DNA of 64,000 nt from an uncultured Collinsella sp. (GCA_900757595.1 CAAEOL010000031.1:1-64000), one strand, 5' to 3'; shown: positions 26,646 to 36,017, counted from the first letter of the stretch. Notes: generated by a model not told the origin, from the letters alone. Numbers and translations: made by a program.

Positions 26646-29090
26646 GTGAACGCCTTTGACCGCTACGCCCCGTTTATCCAAGGCTTCATCTACTCCCACG
26701 ATTGGGAGAGCTTGCGCTCTATCCAGGTTGCGGCGGCAGATGCCATCTTCAACACACAGGACAATGTGCTCCTGACGGCGTCAACGGCTTCCGGCAAAAC
26801 CGAGGCAGCCTTCTTTCCCATCCTGACCGAGTTTTGGGAGAACCCGCCCGCAAGCGTGGGCGCCCTCTACATTGGCCCCCTCAAGGCGCTCATCAACGAC
26901 CAATTCGTCCGCCTCAACGACCTGTGCGAAGAAGCCGATATCCCCGTCTGGCACTGGCATGGCGATGTCTCACAATCACACAAGGCCAAACTCATCAAAA
27001 AGCCGAGCGGTATCCTACAGATTACGCCCGAATCGCTCGAGGCGCTCCTGATCCATAAGCACATGGCAATCCCGCGCATGTTTTGCGACCTGCGCTATGT
27101 GGTTATCGACGAGGTTCATTCGCTCATGCGCGGCGACCGCGGCGGTCAGACGCTCTGTCTTATCGAGCGACTCTCGCGCATGGCCGGCGTGCAGCCTCGC
27201 CGCATTGGCCTTTCTGCCACCATCGGCAACCCCGAGCGCACGGGCGCCTTTCTCTCACAGGGAACGGGACGCGGTTGCATCATCCCCCGCTTTGAGGAAC
27301 CGCGCCGCGTGTGGCGCATCTCCATGGAGCACTTCTACAACTCGGGCCCCCAGGCTCAGCAGCGAGGATTCGTAGGCACAGGTCCACAAGAAGCCGAGGT
27401 GCTTGCTTGCGAGCGTATTGAGACGGCGGCGCCCGCGGCGCTGCCCGCATCCGGACAAGACATGTGCCACAGCGGACAGCTTACACAGGAAGAACACCGT
27501 CAACGTCGTGAGCAGGCGCGGGGCAAGGCCGCTCCCAAAGACCGTCGCACTTCCTCGGCCCCCGAGGGCGAAGTCGACATCCCACGTGCGACCGAGCAGG
27601 CGCTTCTCAACCCCACCGACACGGCGCCCGACAACGCCGACCCCGGCATGGGTTATATCTTTGAGCATACGCGCGGCCGCAAATGCCTGGTCTTTGCCAA
27701 CTCGCGCGAGGAGGCAGAGGCCGTGTGCTCCATGCTGCGCAGCTACTGCGAGAGCCGGCACGAGCCCGACCGTTTCCTCATCCACCATGGCAATCTTTCG
27801 GCATCGCTGCGCGAGACGGCCGAGGAACTCATGCGCGATGAGGAGCAGGCACAGACAACCGTCACCACCTCTACGCTGGAACTCGGCATCGATATCGGCC
27901 GTCTGGAGCGCGCGTTCCAGATCGATGCGCCGTTTACCGTCAGCTCCTTTTTGCAGCGTATGGGCCGCACGGGACGCCGCGATCTTCCGCCCGAGATGTG
28001 GTTCGTCATGCGCGAGGAAGAACCCGAGCCGCGCACGATGATGCCCGAGACCATTCCCTGGAAGCTCCTCCAGGGCATCGCACTCGTACAACTCTATCGC
28101 GAGGAAAAGTGGGTCGAGCCGCCCGAGCTCGATCGACTCCCCTACAGTCTGCTCTATCACCAGACTATGTCGACGCTTGCCAGCACCGGCGAACTCACGC
28201 CGGCAGAGCTTGCCCAGCGCGTGCTCACACTCAGCTATTTCCATCGCATCTCGGCCGATGACTATCGCGTGTTGCTGCGTCACCTCATTACCATCGACCA
28301 TATCCAAGTCACCGAGGGTGGCGGGCTCATCGTGGGTCTCGCGGGCGAGCGCATCATTAACAACTTTAAGTTCTACGCCGTATTCCAGGAAAACGAAGAG
28401 TTCACCGTTCGCAGCGAGTCGGCCGAGTTGGGCACGATCGTCAATCCGCCACCGCCCGGTGAGCGCATCGCCATCGCCGGACACTGCTGGATTGTCGAGG
28501 AAGTGGACTGGAAGCGTCATACCGTCTTTGCCACGCAGGTCAAGGGCCGGGTGCCGGCCTACTTTGGCGACTGCCCCGGTGACATCAATACACACGTACT
28601 CGAGCGCATGCGCAAGGCGCTCAACGAGCACGCGACATATCCGTACCTTATGGGCAACGCGAGAGCCCGCTTGGCGCAGGCTCGTCATACGGCCGATATT
28701 TCGGGTGCGGGAACTAAGCCGCTCATCAACCTGGGCGGCGATACCTGGGCACTTTTCCCCTGGCTGGGCAGCTACGCCTTTTTGGCGCTCGAGCGCATGC
28801 TCAAAATTAAGTGTGCCGCGGAACTGGGCCTTCGCGGACTTGACCCGTCACGCCCGTACTTTATGCAGTTTAAGATGAAGGCCGACGAGGAGACGTTCTT
28901 TGAGGTGCTCGCCGCCGAGGCCGAGAAGGACTTCGATCCCATCGAGCTCGTCTATCCCGGCGAAGTGCCTTACTTTGATCGTTACGATGAGTTCGTTCCC
29001 GAAGAGCTCGTGCGTAAGGGCTTTGCCGAAGGCGTGCTCGACATCGAAGGCATGAAGCAGCGCGTTCTCGGCTGGTGCGACCACACATAA
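26646..29090 (+). CDS. Lhr/BrxHI-like superfamily II helicase
   Basis: An 814-residue DEAD/DEAH-type helicase. Motif I STASGKTEA lies at about 46-54, motif II DEVH at 155-158, motif III SATIG near 195, and motif VI QRMGRTGRR at about 437, followed by a C-terminal region of about 350 residues. The layout matches the Lhr-related helicases called BrxHI in BREX loci. A hydrophilic insert (about 230-310) between the two RecA domains is Glu/Arg-rich and looks lineage-specific. GTG 26646 follows GAAAGGAGG; the frame extends back to 26604 inside the repeat-bearing gap. It is the last gene of the TerB-BrxD-helicase operon. Confidence 0.87.
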   Translation: MNAFDRYAPFIQGFIYSHDWESLRSIQVAAADAIFNTQDNVLLTASTASGKTEAAFFPILTEFWENPPASVGALYIGPLKALINDQFVRLNDLCEEADIPVWHWHGDVSQSHKAKLIKKPSGILQITPESLEALLIHKHMAIPRMFCDLRYVVIDEVHSLMRGDRGGQTLCLIERLSRMAGVQPRRIGLSATIGNPERTGAFLSQGTGRGCIIPRFEEPRRVWRISMEHFYNSGPQAQQRGFVGTGPQEAEVLACERIETAAPAALPASGQDMCHSGQLTQEEHRQRREQARGKAAPKDRRTSSAPEGEVDIPRATEQALLNPTDTAPDNADPGMGYIFEHTRGRKCLVFANSREEAEAVCSMLRSYCESRHEPDRFLIHHGNLSASLRETAEELMRDEEQAQTTVTTSTLELGIDIGRLERAFQIDAPFTVSSFLQRMGRTGRRDLPPEMWFVMREEEPEPRTMMPETIPWKLLQGIALVQLYREEKWVEPPELDRLPYSLLYHQTMSTLASTGELTPAELAQRVLTLSYFHRISADDYRVLLRHLITIDHIQVTEGGGLIVGLAGERIINNFKFYAVFQENEEFTVRSESAELGTIVNPPPPGERIAIAGHCWIVEEVDWKRHTVFATQVKGRVPAYFGDCPGDINTHVLERMRKALNEHATYPYLMGNARARLAQARHTADISGAGTKPLINLGGDTWALFPWLGSYAFLALERMLKIKCAAELGLRGLDPSRPYFMQFKMKADEETFFEVLAAEAEKDFDPIELVYPGEVPYFDRYDEFVPEELVRKGFAEGVLDIEGMKQRVLGWCDHT

Positions 29091-29116
29091 AACCAGTCTT
29101 TTTGGTACGGGGAGAC

Positions 29117-29995
29117 TTACTTGTCGTGAAGGACGGTGCCGAGGAAGTCGGCGTTAAAAGGCACGGCTTCGGCGAAGACATAGTCGCCGTCGCTGGCGAT
29201 GAGCAGGTAGTTCTCCTCGCCGCCAAATTCCGCGTCGCCGCAGGGAACCACCCAGGCATGCGCAAACACCTCGAGCGCCGTGGCAACGCAACCGCGCAGG
29301 AACGTCACATCGCTCCCCTCGTTCGCACTCACGATATTGGCCGCATAGATACCGCCGGGGTTCAGGCTGCCCCGCACCAAACGCAGCGCCTCAATCGTCG
29401 CCAGCTCGCGCACGGGCTCGGCACCGCCAAAGCAATCGCTCACGACCGCATCGTAGCGACGATGCCCCACACTCGTCACGCCCAGATACGAGCGAGCCTC
29501 AGCGGTAATCACCCGCAGGCGATCGCCCACCGCGTGCTCCAGCTCGTCTAGGTAGAACCAACGACGCGCCAGACGTGTAATCTCGGCGTCGTACTCAATG
29601 ACGTCCATGCGCAAACTCTCGTGCGACATCAGCGCGAACTTGGGATAGGCAAACCCTCCGCCGCCCAGCATAAGCATGCGGTCGATGCCATGACCATAAG
29701 CATCGCGCATGGCATCCTCGGCCTCAAACACATCGTCAAACGCACGATAGTACGCAAAAACGGGCTCTGCCCAACGCTCGCCAACGTAGGTCGCGCTTTG
29801 GTAGACGCTGCCTTGCACCAACACGCGGACTTCCTCACCGCTCTCATCGTGCACGCGCTTCACACGCGCCAACCCATTGCGGGTCCTCGCGACCTGCAGG
29901 CAGGCGGCGCGAACAGCGACGGCGGCCGCACCAAGCGCCGCGGCTCCCAGAGCAACGCCGGCAACGACGCCGGCAGAAACACTCGGCTTGTTCAT
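29117..29995 (-). CDS. Spermidine synthase-like membrane-anchored protein
   Basis: A 292-residue protein with one N-terminal Ala/Val-rich helix (residues 8-32) and a spermidine-synthase-like Rossmann domain: YQSATYVG, LMLGGGGFAYPKFAL, and SDCFGGAEPV at the expected catalytic loop. The nucleotide loop GGGG-F differs from the GGGDG of true SpeE, so polyamine synthesis is doubtful; a methyltransferase-like or degenerate enzyme is as likely. Its ATG directly follows the elp3 TAG with no gap, so it is translated by coupling with elp3. It converges on the helicase gene with only 26 bases between. Confidence 0.75.
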   Translation of the reverse strand: MNKPSVSAGVVAGVALGAAALGAAAVAVRAACLQVARTRNGLARVKRVHDESGEEVRVLVQGSVYQSATYVGERWAEPVFAYYRAFDDVFEAEDAMRDAYGHGIDRMLMLGGGGFAYPKFALMSHESLRMDVIEYDAEITRLARRWFYLDELEHAVGDRLRVITAEARSYLGVTSVGHRRYDAVVSDCFGGAEPVRELATIEALRLVRGSLNPGGIYAANIVSANEGSDVTFLRGCVATALEVFAHAWVVPCGDAEFGGEENYLLIASDGDYVFAEAVPFNADFLGTVLHDK

Positions 29996-31903
29996 CTAGA
30001 GCTCCTTTTGCAGATAGAGTCCATGGTCGTAAAAACCCAAATGGCGATAGTACTCACGCGTGCCGATCGCACTGATCACGTTGATGCGTGCATAACCCGC
30101 ATCCCGGGCAATCTCGCACGCACGCTCTACGAGCAAACGCCCCAATCCATGGTGCTGGGCTGCCTGGCCTTGATCCCCCACGCGCGCCGCCATGCCATAC
30201 ACGTGTACCTCGCGAATCATCGCCTCGTCCGGCGTCGTCGGCAACTCGTCCGCATGCGCGGCAACAAATGCGCGATCGGGCAGCGACAGCCGCAAAAAGC
30301 CCGCAATCTTGCCCTGCGGCGTCACCCACTGCAAAAAGCGCTCGTGCGTCACCGGCGTCTCGTACGTCACTTCTTCGTCAAGGGCCAACTCGTTCAGGTC
30401 GGCACCCGCCGTGCTGATCTCGCGATAGCGAATCTCACGCACCGTCGCACCGTCACCCCGAGCAGCCAGGCGGTTCTCAACGAGCTGACGCAGGTTGGGC
30501 TTCTTGTTGCCCACCATAATGTCGTCGGAGCTAAAGTCGCGAATCATGCGGCTGATGCGGCAGAACGCCGGCGTCACCACGATGTCATCGGCCAGTACGT
30601 CGAGCAGCTCTTCCTCGGTATAGGGGCGCCACTCGCCACGCTCGTAACAGCCCACCAGGCGCGAACCCTCGATGAGCGCACACGGGTAGACCTTGACCTC
30701 GTCGGGCATAAAGGCGCCCTCGGTCATAAAGCGCTCGTAGTCGCGCTTGTCACCCTCGGGCGTGGCGCCCAGCAAGTTGAGCATAAAGTGCGCGTGAATC
30801 TTAAAGCCAAACAGGCGCGCAAGCGAAAACGCTCGCTCGATCTGTGCCACCGTAATACGGCGCTCGTTGATATCGAGCAGGTGCTGGTCGAGGCTCTGGA
30901 TACCCATCTGAATCTTGGTGCAGCCCAGGCGGCGGATAAGCGTAAGCGCCTGCGGCGTTACGGCATCGGGGCGCGTCTCGATAACGAGTCCCACCACGCG
31001 ATGCTTCGCCGTCTCGTTGATGCGCTGCTGTTGCTCAAGCTCCTCCATCGTTGCCGTCTGCCACTCGGCGACTGCGCCCCAAGGCGTGCCGGGGCCGTAC
31101 AGACGACGCACCGCGCGGTTATAGCCACCCTCGGCAGCATCCACACGCCCTTGCACGCCGGCAACGCCGGCGGCAAGCTCGGCCTCATCGGTCGCAATAC
31201 CGGCAGCCCTATAGCGCTCGCGACGCTCCGCCACCACCGGCGGCAGGGCATCGGCGGGAGCGTCATCGAGCAGGCGCCCCGCCTCGGCACGGCTGATGCC
31301 CGGACGTGCCAGCATGGGGTTAGCCGCCACGCCCGCCACGGCGTCTTCATTGAGCGCACGGAAGAGCTCCGACATAAACCATGCCTGATACCCCTGCGGA
31401 TAGTCGCTCCAGGTACCACCGAGCACAATGAGCTCGATCTTATCGGTCGCATGCCCCATCTGCGAAAGCGCGGTCAAACGAGCGCTCACCTGCAAATACG
31501 GGTCGAAGCAGTTTTGCTCCGCACGGGCGCATGCCGGCTCGGCGTGCAGATAGCTCTTGGGCATGCGCAGGTCGTTGGGGCAAAACAGGCAATCGCCCGA
31601 ACAGGGCCACGGCTTGGTAATGACGGTAATGGTCGCCACGCCCGAGGCCGTTCGGCGCGGCTTCATACGCAGCACCTGCAGCAGTCGACGTTCCAGCTCG
31701 GCATCGACATTCCACCCAGCCCAACGAGCCGGCTCCTCACGCTTCACCCGCTGGTAGAACGGCAGCAGACGGCGCTTGGCCAAATCGCGTTTGTCGGCAC
31801 CCTCGCGGCGCGCCTCGGCATGTATCAACTTGACGAGCGCCTTGTCGTCCACGGTCTCACCGCGACGCAGAGCCTCGAGTATGTTCAAAATAATCTGTTC
31901 CAT
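29996..31903 (-). CDS. elp3: Elp3-type tRNA uridine-34 acetyltransferase (radical SAM/GNAT)
   Basis: A 635-residue two-domain enzyme. The radical-SAM part carries the cluster motif CSGDCLFC near residue 100 and ELIVLGGTWSDYP; the C-terminal 150 residues form a GNAT acetyltransferase with HVYGMAARVGDQGQ and GLGRLLVERACEIA. It should make the 5-carboxymethyl group on wobble U34 of tRNA from acetyl-CoA. ATG 31903 follows TGGGGGC. An insert rich in Ala/Arg at about 190-260 is longer than in archaeal forms. Coupled downstream to the SpeE-like gene. Confidence 0.92.
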   Translation of the reverse strand: MEQIILNILEALRRGETVDDKALVKLIHAEARREGADKRDLAKRRLLPFYQRVKREEPARWAGWNVDAELERRLLQVLRMKPRRTASGVATITVITKPWPCSGDCLFCPNDLRMPKSYLHAEPACARAEQNCFDPYLQVSARLTALSQMGHATDKIELIVLGGTWSDYPQGYQAWFMSELFRALNEDAVAGVAANPMLARPGISRAEAGRLLDDAPADALPPVVAERRERYRAAGIATDEAELAAGVAGVQGRVDAAEGGYNRAVRRLYGPGTPWGAVAEWQTATMEELEQQQRINETAKHRVVGLVIETRPDAVTPQALTLIRRLGCTKIQMGIQSLDQHLLDINERRITVAQIERAFSLARLFGFKIHAHFMLNLLGATPEGDKRDYERFMTEGAFMPDEVKVYPCALIEGSRLVGCYERGEWRPYTEEELLDVLADDIVVTPAFCRISRMIRDFSSDDIMVGNKKPNLRQLVENRLAARGDGATVREIRYREISTAGADLNELALDEEVTYETPVTHERFLQWVTPQGKIAGFLRLSLPDRAFVAAHADELPTTPDEAMIREVHVYGMAARVGDQGQAAQHHGLGRLLVERACEIARDAGYARINVISAIGTREYYRHLGFYDHGLYLQKEL

Positions 31904-31922
31904 GCCCCCATTGTAAAGGCAA

Positions 31923-31954
31923 AGGCGCCGGAGCCCGTCACGGCCCCGGCGCCT
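31923..31954 (-). terminator. Terminator of the XRE-DUF4097 operon
   Basis: Stem AGGCGCCGG / CCGGCGCCT. Reading leftward it follows the DUF4097 stop and is followed by TTTGCCTTT, just before the elp3 start. Confidence 0.75.
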
Positions 31955-32000
31955 CCATCAAAGAGCATGCCTATATGCACCGATCTCCGAAAACCGCATG

Positions 32001-32897
32001 TCACTCCGGATCAAACGACATGTCGCCCGAACCGACCTCAAAACGATACGTAGCAGACTTATCGCCGTTATCGAATTCAAGATTCAAAATGGTCTCGCCG
32101 TCGTAGTCAAGCGGAAGGAAATCGCTCTCGAAGTCGCCGCTGCCCAAGGTGAGGCTCGCCTTAAAGCCCGTCGAGTTCGGAACCGTCATCTCCACATCGC
32201 CCGAGCCCACACTCACGTCCATCGACTTCGCGGGGGCCTGGTAAAGCTCGAACGTCACATCGCCCGAACCGACCTCAGCGCTGAGCGCATCAGTCACGCT
32301 GCCCGTAAACTCTACATCTCCCGCACCCAGGAAAAGGTCGAAACCATCACAGATGACACCGGCAATCTGCAGATCGCCCGAGCCCACGTGCGCGTTGACT
32401 CCCTTCAGATGTTCGGCAACACGGCGCGGCAGCTCGACCGTAACTGAGCGATCGATTGCCTTACCGTCGTCACTTCCAAACTGGGAAACCTTGAGCGTCG
32501 AGTCCTCGACGGATGCGATGTTTTGCGTCGCGGCCTTGGAGGCATCCATACCCTCGGCAACGCGCCCCCGCTCGATAACGCGAGCCTTGTTGCCATCAAC
32601 AACCTTGACGTCCACCGAAGCCGCATTGATATCGAAATCGAGGTAGCGGAACTCATCGGCATCAAAAGTCGTGCTCGAAAGCTGCTGAGGCTGAGCGGAA
32701 TACTTACCGCCATCGTTCAAAACATCGGCGTCAACCGCATCGTCCCTACCGGACAAGCCGGATGCAATAGTGCCGAGATCCCACGGACCATCAAAATGAA
32801 TCCATGTCCGCGAAGCGCCAAAGACAAGCCCAACAATAAGCACAAACGCTCCGATGCCAACGCCCAGACGCACCTTCGATTCATGCGAGAGTTTCAT
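32001..32897 (-). CDS. DUF4097-family membrane-anchored beta-repeat protein
   Basis: A 298-residue protein with one N-terminal membrane helix (residues 10-28) and an outward DUF4097 beta-solenoid domain in which GSGDV-type turns recur about every 25-30 residues (VGSGDLQIAG, LGAGDVEFTG, VGSGDVTFEL, VGSGDVEMTV, LGSGDFESDF). Its start overlaps the stop of the XRE gene by one base (TAATG), so the pair is co-translated. DUF4097 proteins paired with regulators are often envelope sensors, so a sensing role is a reasonable inference. Confidence 0.87.
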   Translation of the reverse strand: MKLSHESKVRLGVGIGAFVLIVGLVFGASRTWIHFDGPWDLGTIASGLSGRDDAVDADVLNDGGKYSAQPQQLSSTTFDADEFRYLDFDINAASVDVKVVDGNKARVIERGRVAEGMDASKAATQNIASVEDSTLKVSQFGSDDGKAIDRSVTVELPRRVAEHLKGVNAHVGSGDLQIAGVICDGFDLFLGAGDVEFTGSVTDALSAEVGSGDVTFELYQAPAKSMDVSVGSGDVEMTVPNSTGFKASLTLGSGDFESDFLPLDYDGETILNLEFDNGDKSATYRFEVGSGDMSFDPE

Positions 32898-33613
32898 TAT
32901 TCATCACCTTCTTTGGCGCTCGGATCAACGGGGGTCGCGGTAGCCACGTCGGTATCAACCGCAGGGGAATCATCCTGAGCCCTGGATGCCACCGGCGCCG
33001 GACCAACCTGAATATTCCCGCGCGCCCAATCGCCGTCGAGCGCACGCGCCACCCAGTGATAGATGGGGATCGTAAAGAAGATCAGTGCGGCAAAGGGGGC
33101 ACCACCAAACAGGAACATCAGTAAAAAGAACAGCAGCCAGCACACGGCCCAATACGGAAACGACTGGAACGGACCTTTCACTGGAGTCGGATTGACCGCG
33201 CCAGCGCTCGTCGCTTGCGCCGTCGCGGCGTTAGCCGCCTGTGCGCTCCAACTTGCAGCTTGCGCCGCCTTGGCCGCAGCATCACTCGCCTGTGTTGCCG
33301 CCTCGGTAGCGCGCGCTGCCGCCTCGTGGGTACGGGCGCGCTCGGCCGCCTCGGCCTCGCGCTGGCGAGCACGGTCCTCGTTCTCAAACTCGATATCGTC
33401 CTCGATCTCGTCGCTCGGATTGAGTAGCTCGTCCAGACTCACACCATAGAGCTTGGCAAGCGAGATCAGGTTCTCGGTATCAGGCGAGCTCTCCGCGCGC
33501 TCCCATTTACTGACCGCCTGGCGCGACAGTCCCAGCTTTCGCGCCAATCCTTCTTGGCTAAAGCCCTTGCTGCGGCGAAGGTCGGCGAGCCGCTGAGCAG
33601 TTTCTACATTCAT
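32897..33613 (-). CDS. XRE-family regulator with C-terminal membrane segment
   Basis: A 238-residue protein. A Cro/CI helix-turn-helix fills residues 1-60 (LADLRRSKGFSQEGLARKLGLSRQAVSKWERAESSP). An Ala/Glu/Arg-rich coiled-coil stretch follows, then two hydrophobic helices at about 160-205, and a short tail. It therefore looks like a membrane-tethered transcription factor. ATG 33613 is preceded by AGGAGG; 83 upstream in-frame codons are excluded as composition changes. Paired with DUF4097 downstream, it may respond to envelope conditions. Confidence 0.88.
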   Translation of the reverse strand: MNVETAQRLADLRRSKGFSQEGLARKLGLSRQAVSKWERAESSPDTENLISLAKLYGVSLDELLNPSDEIEDDIEFENEDRARQREAEAAERARTHEAAARATEAATQASDAAAKAAQAASWSAQAANAATAQATSAGAVNPTPVKGPFQSFPYWAVCWLLFFLLMFLFGGAPFAALIFFTIPIYHWVARALDGDWARGNIQVGPAPVASRAQDDSPAVDTDVATATPVDPSAKEGDE

Positions 33614-33734
33614 GGTTCCTCCTATGCGATGCCAGCCGTGCCGCCGGACCGTTTTTGTTCTTAAGGCGCCTTGCACAGTTAAAAATCTATCCGCCACCGC
33701 CAAAAGCATGCCACCTATTCTAGTGAGATTTTTG

Positions 33735-33808
33735 ACAACCGGAGGTTGCGGGCGCATATGAGCTGCGGAAATGTGTCCAAACAAAGCAATGACCCGCAGC
33801 TCGGTTGT
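33735..33808 (+). promoter_or_regulatory. Long hairpin upstream of the methyltransferase gene
   Basis: Inner stem GAGCTGCGG (33760) with CCGCAGCTC (33794), extended by ACAACC (33735) with GGTTGT (33803). It sits in the gap between the XRE gene and the rightward methyltransferase. No U-tract; function unknown. Confidence 0.4.
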
Positions 33809-33880
33809 CCCCGTTGCGGCGTTAACGGTAGTATGGTCGTACTGTTTATTCCGCACCGCCAACGGAGGGAGTTCCGCGCC

Positions 33881-34753
33881 GTGAACCGCGATTTCGCATC
33901 ATCGCTCATCCAGCTCAACAATACGTTCTATCGCGAGCACTCCGCTTCCTTTTCCGATACGCGGCAGGCCCCGTGGCCCGGCTGGGTGCGCACCATGGAC
34001 ATCGCGCTTGATCAGCTCGATGTGGCCACGATCGAGCATCCCGTCCGCGTCTTCGACCTTGCCTGCGGCAATATGCGATTCGAGAACTTTGCCGCCGGCG
34101 GGGCACTTGCCGCCAAGGGCGTCGACGGCGCAAACCCCTCGGCAGATGCCAGCTGCCCGTTTGAGTTCTATGGTGTCGACTCGTGCCAAGATCTGGCAAT
34201 AGACGCCCACGGCCACGCCCTGCGCATTCCCAACCTGCACTTCCAGGAACTCGACGTGCTCGACGCCCTCATGAAGCTCAACCCCGCCGAGACACCCGAC
34301 GTGCTTTTCGACGCCCCGCTCGCCGACATCTCGGTCTGCTTTGGCTTTATGCACCACGTGCCGTCATGCGAGTACCGCGTACGCGTGCTCGACGCCCTGG
34401 TGCGCCAGACGCACCCGGGCGGCATCATCGCCATCAGCTTTTGGGAGTTTATGAATGACGAGCGCATGGCGCGCAAGGCCGTTCGAGCCGAAGCCCGCGC
34501 CGAGCTCACCCCGCCGTTTGAGGGTTACGATTCCGCGCAGTTTGAAGCCGGCGACCACCTCATTGGCTGGCAAAACGACCGCCACGCCTACCGCTATTGC
34601 CATCACTTTGACGATCAGCAGATCACCGACTTGGTGCGCGGCGTCCGTACGTTCTACAAGAGCGGCGAGGTTCCCGTACGCGAGCTCGAGCGTTTCCACG
34701 CCGACGGTCGCAGCGGCGAGCTCAACCGCTATGTGATTCTCAAGCGTCTGTAG
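33881..34753 (+). CDS. Class I SAM-dependent methyltransferase
   Basis: A 290-residue protein with a Rossmann-type methyltransferase core: motif I VFDLACGNMRFE near residue 48, an acidic residue in FYGVDSCQDL at the end of strand 2, and ISVCFGFMHHVP as motif IV. The H-H-V-P pattern resembles tRNA wobble or small-molecule methyltransferases, but I cannot assign a substrate. GTG 33881 has GGAGGGA upstream; the frame extends to 33746 across the hairpin, which I exclude. It precedes trmB on the same strand. Confidence 0.8.
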   Translation: MNRDFASSLIQLNNTFYREHSASFSDTRQAPWPGWVRTMDIALDQLDVATIEHPVRVFDLACGNMRFENFAAGGALAAKGVDGANPSADASCPFEFYGVDSCQDLAIDAHGHALRIPNLHFQELDVLDALMKLNPAETPDVLFDAPLADISVCFGFMHHVPSCEYRVRVLDALVRQTHPGGIIAISFWEFMNDERMARKAVRAEARAELTPPFEGYDSAQFEAGDHLIGWQNDRHAYRYCHHFDDQQITDLVRGVRTFYKSGEVPVRELERFHADGRSGELNRYVILKRL

Positions 34754-34865
34754 GCACCGACGACTCGCCGCCGAGCCGCACCGCAGCGTTCGGGCAAATC
34801 GCCCCCTTCTAACCCATCGCCGGAACGCGCAGCCATGCGTTCCATACTTATGACCAAGGAGCCTC

Positions 34866-35705
34866 ATGGGAGCCGTCCACGCTCGCACCCCTAAGAACTT
34901 TGTGCTCGAGGAGCGCTTGGAGCGCTATGCCGATGCGATTGAGACGAACCCCGAGGCCTATGCCGGAGATTGGCGCAAGGCCTGTGCGCCCGCAGGCAGC
35001 AAGCCTTTCGAACACCTTCACCTGGACCTTGGCTGTGGCAAGGGAACGTACCTTGTAGAGCGCGCGGCCCACGAGCCCGACACGCTCTTTATCGGTATGG
35101 ACCAGGAGCCCATCTGCATCGCCTATGCCGCACAGAAAATCTGCGAGCAGGGGCTGTCCAACGCACTCGTCCTGCCCCGAGGTGCCGCATCGCTGTCGCA
35201 GCTATTTGCCGCAGGCGAGCTCGATGCCATCACCATCAACTTTCCCACGCCGCAGCCCAAGGCCAAGTACGCCAAAAAGCGACTCGTCCATGTCGATCAT
35301 CTGATGCTCTACCGCTCGCTCTTTGCGCCCGGTGCCGCCGTCACGCTGCGCACCGACAGCAAGCCATTGCGCGACTACGCCTTGGGGCAGTTTGCCGCGG
35401 CCGGCTACGATACACTTTGGGTAAGTAACGACGTTCGCCGCGACCATCCCGAGCATCCCGAGACCGAATACGAATGCCGCACGCGCGAGATGGGCGCCGC
35501 CGTCTATGGCATTTGCGCCACACCCGGCGAGAAGCCTACCGAAGAGCAACTCGTAGCAGGCCGAGCGCAGGAGCAAAGCCTTGCCTGCTACCTGCCCGAT
35601 AACCTCGATGAGCTCACCTATGTACCCCTGGGCATGGAAGAAGCCGTCGAGAACTTTAAGAACCGCGCCCGCAAGGGCAAGAAGCGCCTACCGCAGGAGT
35701 CATAG
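34866..35705 (+). CDS. trmB: tRNA (guanine-46-N7)-methyltransferase
   Basis: A 279-residue TrmB. The SAM motif LDLGCGKGTYLVERA lies near residue 56, FIGMDQEP follows, and the TrmB signature appears as INFPTPQPKAKYAKKRLVH (family D/N-x-FPDPWPKxxHxKRR; here PTPQP replaces PDPWP). It methylates N7 of G46 in the tRNA variable loop. ATG 34866 follows AAGGAG, and a hairpin GGAACGC / GCGTTCC (34822-34843) lies just before. A 50-residue C-terminal extension is longer than usual. Confidence 0.88.
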   Translation: MGAVHARTPKNFVLEERLERYADAIETNPEAYAGDWRKACAPAGSKPFEHLHLDLGCGKGTYLVERAAHEPDTLFIGMDQEPICIAYAAQKICEQGLSNALVLPRGAASLSQLFAAGELDAITINFPTPQPKAKYAKKRLVHVDHLMLYRSLFAPGAAVTLRTDSKPLRDYALGQFAAAGYDTLWVSNDVRRDHPEHPETEYECRTREMGAAVYGICATPGEKPTEEQLVAGRAQEQSLACYLPDNLDELTYVPLGMEEAVENFKNRARKGKKRLPQES

Positions 35706-35770
35706 GGGCTTTTGACAGTCACGTCGCCAGCGAGCAAGCGCAAATAGGCACCGACGAACGACCCTCAAGC

Positions 35771-35893
35771 CTAAGTGAGTAGACTTTTTAGCAATAGCCA
35801 AGCACAACCCGCATAGCGAAACATAAAACCGCAGGTAAATCCCTTACGCAAAAGCCATGTGCTGGCGAAATCGCAAAAAGTCTACTCACTTAG
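35771..35893 (+). repeat. 123-bp ERIC-like palindrome, copy A
   Basis: Perfect 19-bp terminal inverted repeat CTAAGTGAGTAGACTTTTT, an inner stem (AGCACA / TGTGCT), and a central GCAGGTAAAT beginning exactly 60 bases from the left end. Two further copies of identical length lie at 45804 and 47223, in the same orientation as judged by the core. It sits between trmB and the DUF3516 helicase. Confidence 0.92.
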
Positions 35894-36017
35894 CTCGCGG
35901 CCGCACCAAACGGCTGAGCAGAACGCCCATTTCCTGCATTTTCTTTCGCGCTGGCGCCCCGCACCGCCGCTACGCCATAATGGATGGCGGACAAACGGCG
36001 AGAGAAAGTACCCCCAC

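Noticed and set aside
23493..29090. A full BREX locus
   Set aside because: PglX, PglZ, BrxA, BrxB, BrxC and BrxL are all missing from the surrounding 20 kb on each side.
29621..32053. An 810-codon plus-strand frame opposite elp3
   Set aside because: Shadow frame with Arg/His/Gln-rich composition; both elp3 and the SpeE-like gene have motifs and ribosome sites on the other strand.
35859..36017. An N-terminal extension of the DUF3516 helicase
   Set aside because: It begins inside repeat copy A and runs through non-coding sequence; the ATG at 36018 is the sensible start.
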